From the NCBI GenBank assembly GCA_039931555.1, contig JBDTRP010000159.1:1-64000 (forward strand): a stretch of 64,000 nt of DNA, in the 5' to 3' direction. Source of the DNA: JAENVT01 sp039931555. Its GTDB lineage: Bacteria; Actinomycetota; Acidimicrobiia; Acidimicrobiales; Ilumatobacteraceae. Both the position numbers and the translations under genes were made by a program. Numbering within the stretch: the first letter of the stretch is position 1; every line of letters begins with the position of its first letter. The notes beneath the pieces were generated by a model. The model made no database searches. It had not been told where the DNA came from and saw nothing but the letters and a program-made list of their open reading frames with translations. This document shows positions 59,299 through 64,000 of this stretch, in pieces.

Positions 59299-60399
59299 TC
59301 AATCGTCGTGCGCATCGAACTCGGCTTCGACCTGCAAGCCGACCACGACGTCGGGATAGATCCGCAGCATCAGCACCGTCGGTGAGGCGACGCCGAAATC
59401 TCGGATGTCGACCACCTGCTCGCCGCGGATGACCAACGTGTGATCGGTCGGCATCGCCACCGCGACCGTTCCCTCCAGCGGGCGGCTGACGCCGTGAAAG
59501 GTCACCTCACCTCGAAGCTGGAACCGCCCGGCGGTTCTGAGCGCCGTGCAGCCGCGCAGGTCGAGGCTGATCGTGGGGTGCCGTCGGGCATCGATCCGCC
59601 GGAGGAGTTCGGCGTCGTAGAGGCTGTTACCCGAGCGCAGTTGGTCGACCTCGACCTCGAGGTGCGCGGCGGGAGGCGGTGACGGACAGGTGCGGCGGCC
59701 TGCCACCGTCGCCTCGATCGAACCGGTCACGCCGATCGCTCCGAACGTGATCGGGCCGACAGACGAGCGGGCGTTGATCATCACCACGGAGCGGTCGGGC
59801 ACGACTCGAAAGGTGCGGGCCGAGACCGGCCCGTGATCGCCGTCGGGACCGTCGACGGCGACGTCATCGGCTGCATCGATGTTGGGCACCGACGACAGCA
59901 GCGATCGCCTGCCTCGTTCGATTTGCGACGTTGGCGACACTGCAGACCCCGAGGTGGCGGTGACGGCGTGCCAGCCACCTTCGACCTCGGCGAGCACCGC
60001 ATCGACGGTTCCTGTCGCGACGTACCGGCGAAGCACACGATCGAGACCGTCACGTTCCTGCTTGATCACGCCCATCCAGCGGCGAAGCACGTGCTCGCCC
60101 TGCTCGGTCAGGCTGCACACCCGACGACCCTGCCCGGCCAGCGATGTTTCCGGCGATGAGTCGATCAGGCCGTCGGCTTCCAGCTGGGCGAGGGCCCGAT
60201 AGACGCTCGGTCGGTCGACGCGGCCGACTTGCAGCCCGTGCAACCCCTTCGCCAACCCGTAGCCGTGGCGCGGCTCCTCGGCGAGCAGGAGCAAGATGGC
60301 AGGGAGCAGGAAGTGGCGCGGCGCTGCGACCTCGAAGCGGGAATGGCGATTTGCCTGCCATCCGACGGTCGCATCGTGCTCGATCACTGCTGCCCCCAA
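59299..60399 (-). CDS. PadR-type DNA-binding domain fused to a YceI domain
   Basis: A 366-residue fusion. Residues ~30-115 are a PadR winged helix (FLLPAILLLLAEEPRHGYGLAKGL, PSVYRALAQLEADGLIDS, YSLTEQGEHVLRRWM-like). After a linker that includes the PadR C-terminal helix, residues ~197-362 form a YceI barrel (FRVVPDRSVVMINARSSVG, VDQLRSGNSLYDAELLRRID, GEVTFHGVSRPLEGTV). It parallels the operon YceI protein, including the SGNSxxDxELxRRIDA segment. I know of no described PadR-YceI regulator; an isoprenoid or quinone-responsive repressor is the obvious hypothesis. It is divergent from hypA. Confidence 0.85.
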   Translation of the reverse strand: MGAAVIEHDATVGWQANRHSRFEVAAPRHFLLPAILLLLAEEPRHGYGLAKGLHGLQVGRVDRPSVYRALAQLEADGLIDSSPETSLAGQGRRVCSLTEQGEHVLRRWMGVIKQERDGLDRVLRRYVATGTVDAVLAEVEGGWHAVTATSGSAVSPTSQIERGRRSLLSSVPNIDAADDVAVDGPDGDHGPVSARTFRVVPDRSVVMINARSSVGPITFGAIGVTGSIEATVAGRRTCPSPPPAAHLEVEVDQLRSGNSLYDAELLRRIDARRHPTISLDLRGCTALRTAGRFQLRGEVTFHGVSRPLEGTVAVAMPTDHTLVIRGEQVVDIRDFGVASPTVLMLRIYPDVVVGLQVEAEFDAHDD

Positions 60400-60459
60400 G
60401 CTGCTACTTCAACATTGTGGTGGGCCCCCGTTGGCGACGAATGCACCAACCCGGCTCTT

Positions 60460-60486
60460 CCTATATTCCGGCCGCACGGTTGTCAA
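60460..60486 (-). promoter_or_regulatory. Possible promoter of the PadR-YceI gene
   Basis: TTGACA (60486-60481) is followed 15 bases on by TATAGG (60465-60460) on the minus strand. The -35 is perfect, the spacing short. It lies back to back with the hypA promoter, so the fusion protein could control both. No clear PadR palindrome was found. Confidence 0.4.
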
Positions 60487-60511
60487 GGCGTTGTCCGCTC
60501 GGATTGTTCTC

Positions 60512-60517
60512 TAGGCT
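60512..60517 (+). promoter_or_regulatory. Predicted leaderless -10 box of hypA
   Basis: TAGGCT ends six bases before the GTG start at 60524. TTGTCC at 60491-60496 could be the -35 with a short spacer. There is no ribosome-binding sequence, supporting a leaderless transcript. Confidence 0.45.
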
Positions 60518-60523
60518 CTCGTC

Positions 60524-60865
60524 GTGCACGAGCTCTCGATCTGCACGGCGATCGCCAAGATCGCCCACCAGGCTGCGGCCGGTCGACCTGTTGAACGCGT
60601 GCGGGTCGACATCGGTCACCTTCGCCAGGTTGTGCCCGACACACTGCGACACAGCTGGGACATGGTCGTGTTCGGTACCCCCTTCGAAGGGGTGCCGCTG
60701 GAGGTGCGTGCCGTGCCCGCAGTGATCGAGTGCCGCCAATGCGGCACGCACACCGAGCTCGACGACCCCATCTTTCGCTGCGGTGCGTGTGGCTCGACGG
60801 AGACGACGGTTGTCAGCGGCGACGAGCTCTTCGTCACCTCGCTCGATCTGACGGTCGACGCGTAA
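60524..60865 (+). CDS. hypA: Hydrogenase nickel metallochaperone HypA
   Basis: HypA (113 aa) binds nickel through its N-terminal MHELS motif (His2) and passes it with HypB to the large subunit. The structural zinc site is C70-x2-C73 and C86-x2-C89. Length is normal. The GTG start is required because the Met-His N-terminus is functional. It is the only plus-strand maturation gene and stands alone, convergent with the short kinase-like gene six bases downstream. Confidence 0.95.
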   Translation: MHELSICTAIAKIAHQAAAGRPVERVRVDIGHLRQVVPDTLRHSWDMVVFGTPFEGVPLEVRAVPAVIECRQCGTHTELDDPIFRCGACGSTETTVVSGDELFVTSLDLTVDA

Positions 60866-60871
60866 GCGCCG

Positions 60872-61240
60872 TCAGTGCAGCGAGAAGATCGCCTTGCGCA
60901 GCTCGGCAATCGTGTCGTCGAGCAGTGCAATTGTCGTCTCGATGCGGTCCCGAGTCAGGGCATCGACGACCTGACACGTCGACTGGAGCTGGAGACCGGC
61001 CGTGAACAGCCGATGGATCACCGAATCGTGCAGCCCGTCGGCGATCCGTTCCCGATCGAACGCCACTGCGGTCGCACACGCTTCACTCCGCAACGCCTGC
61101 TGTGACTCGGCAGTCTGATGATGAACGTGGTCGGCGCTCGGCAGTCGCTCGAGGCGAGGGTTCCGGTCTTGCGTGGCGGTCATCAGCGTGCCGGCACGTC
61201 GCAGAGGAGGAGAGCTCGGTAGCGGTTCATGGTTGCTCAT
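60872..61240 (-). CDS. Isolated histidine-kinase dimerisation domain (HisKA_3/DosS-like)
   Basis: A 122-residue protein. After a ~60-residue polar lead, residues 61-120 form a dimerisation/phosphoacceptor helix pair: FDRERIADGLHDSVIHRLFT, with His71 as the phosphorylated residue, then GLQLQSTCQ and ELRKAIFSL. This is the DevS/DosS-type HisKA_3 pattern. The ATPase domain that should follow is absent: the stop comes immediately after the second helix. ATG 61240 has GAGGAG seven bases upstream. Either a truncated kinase or a phosphotransfer/docking protein. Confidence 0.75.
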   Translation of the reverse strand: MSNHEPLPSSPPLRRAGTLMTATQDRNPRLERLPSADHVHHQTAESQQALRSEACATAVAFDRERIADGLHDSVIHRLFTAGLQLQSTCQVVDALTRDRIETTIALLDDTIAELRKAIFSLH

Positions 61241-61358
61241 GACGGACTCCTCGTGGCGAGGGCGCAACCAAGGGTTCGGAGCAGCGCAAATGACGTGGGT
61301 GGGGCGTTCACAGGGACCTTATACCCACGCCGCCGGGTAAACAGACCTGGTCGCGCCT

Positions 61359-61388
61359 GTTGCGCTCGCGTCATCGCGCTCGTACGGT
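61359..61388 (+). promoter_or_regulatory. Promoter of the glycosyltransferase gene (leaderless)
   Basis: TTGCGC (61359-61364), 18-base spacer, TACGGT (61383-61388), then six bases to ATG 61395. It has the same -35 sequence and spacing as the promoter at 9463-9492. A DosR-like core GGGACCTTATACCC lies at 61312-61325, between this promoter and the divergent kinase-domain gene. Confidence 0.5.
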
Positions 61389-61394
61389 GGATAG

Positions 61395-62888
61395 ATGCTT
61401 CCCCACGTCAACCCCACGATCGTGATGGGCCTCTACTACTTTCCGCGGGGCGGTAGCGCGCAGGTCGTGCGCTATCTGAGCAGGGCGCTCGTCGGTACAC
61501 GATGGCGGCCGACATTGTTCGCGGGTTCGCTGGGTGGCCCGGCCGAGAACTCGAACGCACACCGCTTCTTCGGCGACATCGACTGCCATTCGCTGGACTT
61601 CTCCGCCGCGCAGTCGCAGTGGCGCGCTGGTGGCGACCCAATGGCCGAGACGGTGCCGATGCCGGCGTCGTACGAGGACAAGCCGGGTGTGCCCGATCGG
61701 ATCTTCTTCGACCTCGACGATGCTGCATTCGACCGGCAGGTCGGGAGTTGGACCACGTTCTTCGCGGCGCATTCCGAGGACGCCCCGACGGCCGTGCACC
61801 TTCACCACCTCACGCCGATGCACGAGGCCGTCAACGCGTTGTGGCCCGACGTTCCCGTGATCACTCATCTGCACGGGACCGAGTTGAAGATGCTCGCATC
61901 GGTGCACGAGGGAGAGACCAGCGACAGCGCACGGCCGTGGACGGGTCAGTGGGTCGAGCGACTGCAGCGATGGGCCGGCGACTCCAGCCGCGTCGTGGTC
62001 GTCGCCGACCACGACGCCACACTGGCGCAGCAGTTGCTGCCGATCGACGCGTGTCGCGTCATGAAGATCAAGAGTGGCGTCGACACCGAGGTGTTCGCCC
62101 CGCGTGCCCGCTCGCGCGAGCAACGCCTCGCGCTGTGGCATCGCTGCCTGGTCGATGAGCCGCGCGGATGGAGCGCAGGATGCCCCGAGGGCTCGATTCG
62201 CTATGTCGCCGACGATCTCCGGGCCTTCACCGATTCCGATGGCCGGCCGGTTCCCGTGGTGATGTTCGCTGGCCGGTTCATGCAGTTCAAACGAGTGCAA
62301 CTGCTGATCGAGGCGCACCACATGATGCGTTCGACGACAACATGCCGATCGGTGTTGATCGTCGCCGGCGGGTTCCCGGGAGAGTGGGAGGGCGAACATC
62401 CCTACGACACGGTCCGCCGTCTCGGGGCGACCGACGTCTTCTTCGTCGGCTGGCTGGATCACCACGATCTCGCCGAGATCCTCAATTGCAGCGACGTGTT
62501 CGCCGCACCGTCGGTCGACGAGCCGTTCGGTCTCGTCTACCTCGAGGCGATGGCCAGCGGTGTTCCGCCGATCGGGACCAGCACCGGTGGGCCGCTGTCG
62601 TTCATCAACGTCGATCCTCAGGACCCGACTGGTTGGCTCGTGCCACCCGACGATGTCGCCGCAACCAGTCGTGCGCTTGCCGAAGCGGTGTCCGACGCGG
62701 ATGCCCGGACGCGACGAGGGACACGTGCGGCCCGATTCATTCGCGAGCAGTACTCGTGGGCGTCGACTGCGGATGCGTTTGTTGCGCTCTACGACGAGGT
62801 CAGCGTCGAGTCGAAACGATCGATGTCGTCCCAGCCCGCTGTGCCATCGTCGTCTCGACCGGAACGGCCGACCATCGGCGTGGCATAG
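61395..62888 (+). CDS. Glycosyltransferase family 4 protein
   Basis: A 497-residue GT-B glycosyltransferase. The acceptor-side N-terminus shows YYFPRGGSAQVVRYLSRAL; the donor domain has VVMFAGRFMQFKRVQLLIEA, VFFVGWLDHHDLAEILNCSDVFAAPS and the catalytic EPFGLVYLEAMASGVPPIGTSTGG (E-x7-E). About 30 polar residues extend the C-terminus, where the gene overlaps the convergent gene by 100 bases. No signal peptide. Sugar donor and acceptor are unknown. Confidence 0.88.
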   Translation: MLPHVNPTIVMGLYYFPRGGSAQVVRYLSRALVGTRWRPTLFAGSLGGPAENSNAHRFFGDIDCHSLDFSAAQSQWRAGGDPMAETVPMPASYEDKPGVPDRIFFDLDDAAFDRQVGSWTTFFAAHSEDAPTAVHLHHLTPMHEAVNALWPDVPVITHLHGTELKMLASVHEGETSDSARPWTGQWVERLQRWAGDSSRVVVVADHDATLAQQLLPIDACRVMKIKSGVDTEVFAPRARSREQRLALWHRCLVDEPRGWSAGCPEGSIRYVADDLRAFTDSDGRPVPVVMFAGRFMQFKRVQLLIEAHHMMRSTTTCRSVLIVAGGFPGEWEGEHPYDTVRRLGATDVFFVGWLDHHDLAEILNCSDVFAAPSVDEPFGLVYLEAMASGVPPIGTSTGGPLSFINVDPQDPTGWLVPPDDVAATSRALAEAVSDADARTRRGTRAARFIREQYSWASTADAFVALYDEVSVESKRSMSSQPAVPSSSRPERPTIGVA

Positions 62889-63739
62889 GACAGGATCACG
62901 CCGATCCCGTCGTCGGGCAACAGGTGCACGATCAGGTCGTCGCCGACCACCTCGGCCCAGATCGGGTTGTGTGTGGCCACTCGGCCGGCGACGGGGGAGT
63001 AGACCGGGAACGGCACCTCACGCTGCAAGACCAGTTCGTCGACATCGAGGAGCCCGAGGCCGCCCAGCCACCCGGGACCCGACGCCAGCCCGACTTCGGC
63101 GACGCCGCCACACAGCAGATGGCCACTGTCGAGCCATTGGCAGTCCTGGTGGTCGACGAAGAATGCCGGATTGACGCGCGCCGCGCGGAGATGCCCGTCG
63201 ACGGTCCAGCGGTAGAAGTGCCGCGACCCCCACGACCAACCGATGAGGTCGCCATCGGTCCCGCATCGCGCCATCGCTCCGATGTGGTCGTCGACATCGA
63301 ACGCCACCTGCGGCGAGTCGCCCGGCACCAGCCGGTACACCGTCGTCGTCGAGTCGGGCCGGTACTCGGCACACGGGATCCACAATGCGGCGCCGTCGAA
63401 GTCCATCCCGCCTGGGTGGTATCGCTCGGCATCACCGACCGCGATCTCCTCGATCAGTTGGCCAGTGCAGTCGACCGCCATCACCATTCCACGGCGGTCG
63501 ACCACATCGACCGTCGAGATCCACCACGTCGAACCGATTCGGGCCATGCCCTGGGGATGATGGGCGTCGAACCGCAGTGGCAACTCGTCGACCAGCCGCC
63601 AACCGGTCGCTCGGGTCATCGACGCCACGGTCGCAGCGACAGCAGCATCCGTGCGTGTGCGGTTCCGCAACATGTGCGACGAAGTCTCGCGGACGCGCAA
63701 GGCCGCAGCGTTGATACCCGGTGACATCGAGATGTCCAT
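62789..63739 (-). CDS. DUF6454-like beta-propeller protein
   Basis: A 316-residue soluble protein made of repeated beta strands: GMARIGSTWWISTVDVV, GGMDFDGAALWIPCAEYRPD, MARCGTDGDLIGWSWGSRHFYRW, YSPVAGRVATHNPIWAEVVGDDLIVHLLPDD. It resembles the DUF6454 family; the assignment is from memory. No signal peptide is evident. ATG 63739 is preferred over 63814. Its 3' end overlaps the glycosyltransferase gene by 100 bases on the other strand. Function unknown. Confidence 0.65.
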   Translation of the reverse strand: MDISMSPGINAAALRVRETSSHMLRNRTRTDAAVAATVASMTRATGWRLVDELPLRFDAHHPQGMARIGSTWWISTVDVVDRRGMVMAVDCTGQLIEEIAVGDAERYHPGGMDFDGAALWIPCAEYRPDSTTTVYRLVPGDSPQVAFDVDDHIGAMARCGTDGDLIGWSWGSRHFYRWTVDGHLRAARVNPAFFVDHQDCQWLDSGHLLCGGVAEVGLASGPGWLGGLGLLDVDELVLQREVPFPVYSPVAGRVATHNPIWAEVVGDDLIVHLLPDDGIGVILSYATPMVGRSGRDDDGTAGWDDIDRFDSTLTSS

Positions 63740-63820
63740 GCCATGAACATCGGTCGGTCTCCGCCCGGGCCCGAGCCGAAGTGTGCACTGAAGCGGCGCC
63801 GGAGCGGGCAGCAACGTTGG

Positions 63821-64000
63821 TCAGCCGCCAGGGACGCCGTCGAGCACGGATCGCAGCGCCTGAGCCGCACCGAGTAGTGCCGCACTCTCGAACGGCACGA
63901 CGATCTTGGTGTTGTCGCTGTCGGCGAACTTCGACAGGGTCTCCAGCTGCAGGATGGCGATCAGCGACGGATCGGGGTTGGCCGTGCGGATCGCGTTGTA
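63821..64000 (-). CDS. C-terminal end of an SPFH/Band 7 (stomatin-like) protein (partial)
   Basis: The window ends within this gene; only the last 59 codons are visible. They read YNAIRTANPDPSLIAILQLE and TLSKFADSDNTKIVVPFE, ending in AALLGAAQALRSVL. The motif LxxLxKxADxxxTKIVxPFE is the typical C-terminus of bacterial stomatin-like (slipin) membrane scaffold proteins. Start and N-terminal membrane anchor lie outside. Confidence 0.75.
   Translation of the reverse strand, partial: YNAIRTANPDPSLIAILQLETLSKFADSDNTKIVVPFESAALLGAAQALRSVLDGVPGG

Overview
The window is GC-rich, gene-dense DNA with many 1-4 base start/stop overlaps and frequent GTG starts. It carries coenzyme F420 genes (cofE, an LLM-family oxidoreductase), menaquinone synthesis (menB), a group O truncated haemoglobin and an actinobacterial group 1h [NiFe]-hydrogenase. 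This points to an actinobacterium (Actinomycetota), plausibly of the class Acidimicrobiia. The class is inference from gene content; no rRNA or other phylogenetic marker lies in the window. Many genes have a TANNNT hexamer 6-7 bases before the start codon, as expected for leaderless transcripts. No tRNA, rRNA, insertion sequence, prophage or CRISPR array was seen.

Region 1 (1-9.4 kb) is mixed housekeeping: a truncated haemoglobin (cut by the window edge), an rRNA/tRNA methyltransferase, menB, cofE, psuG with a small lipoprotein, an enoyl-CoA hydratase-like gene running into molybdate transporter genes modBC (no modA), a hydroxyacyl-CoA dehydrogenase, and a methyltransferase that has lost its N-terminus. 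Region 2 (8.8-30 kb) is catabolic. A TetR regulator faces an aminomethyltransferase-like gene and an FAD oxidoreductase across a shared palindromic operator. Then come a D-threonate-type kinase/dehydrogenase pair, an acyl-CoA dehydrogenase-like flavoprotein, three MFS exporters, an ArsR regulator, a sarcosine-oxidase-like enzyme, a sterol-desaturase-like hydroxylase, two 2-oxoglutarate dioxygenases, and kbl-tdh for threonine to glycine. Methylated amines, carnitine/betaine-like compounds and glycine are the likely common theme.

Region 3 (30.2-39 kb) is a four-gene cassette (ATP-grasp, alpha-E, ATP-grasp/alpha-E fusion, transglutaminase) of the kind predicted to make or modify a peptide, followed by a molybdopterin oxidoreductase and a ribokinase-like sugar kinase.

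Region 4 (39-61.2 kb) is the hydrogenase locus. A compact minus-strand operon runs from the small subunit at 52927 to about 41444: hhyS, hhyL, NifU-like, DUF5947, DUF6084, a maturation-protease fusion, a 34-residue membrane peptide, YceI, hypC, a small membrane-anchored protein, hypD, DUF1206 and two PAP2 phosphatases. Upstream is a second operon (HypC-like fusion, SIS protein, hypE, hypF) with its own leaderless promoter. hypB and a Fur-family regulator form a third unit at 39.1-40.3 kb, and hypA stands alone at 60.5 kb. Around hypA lie a PadR-YceI fusion with a second copy of the small anchored protein, a PAS-only sensor and a histidine-kinase dimerisation domain without an ATPase. The recurring YceI (isoprenoid-binding fold) proteins and small membrane proteins suggest an undescribed quinone- or membrane-linked module serving the enzyme.

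Region 5 (61.4-64 kb) holds a glycosyltransferase, a beta-propeller-like protein overlapping it tail to tail, and the end of an SPFH-domain protein. Two 101-bp copies of an intergenic element, each a pair of 39-bp imperfect palindromes 23 bp apart, lie at 12.3 and 53.2 kb in opposite orientation.
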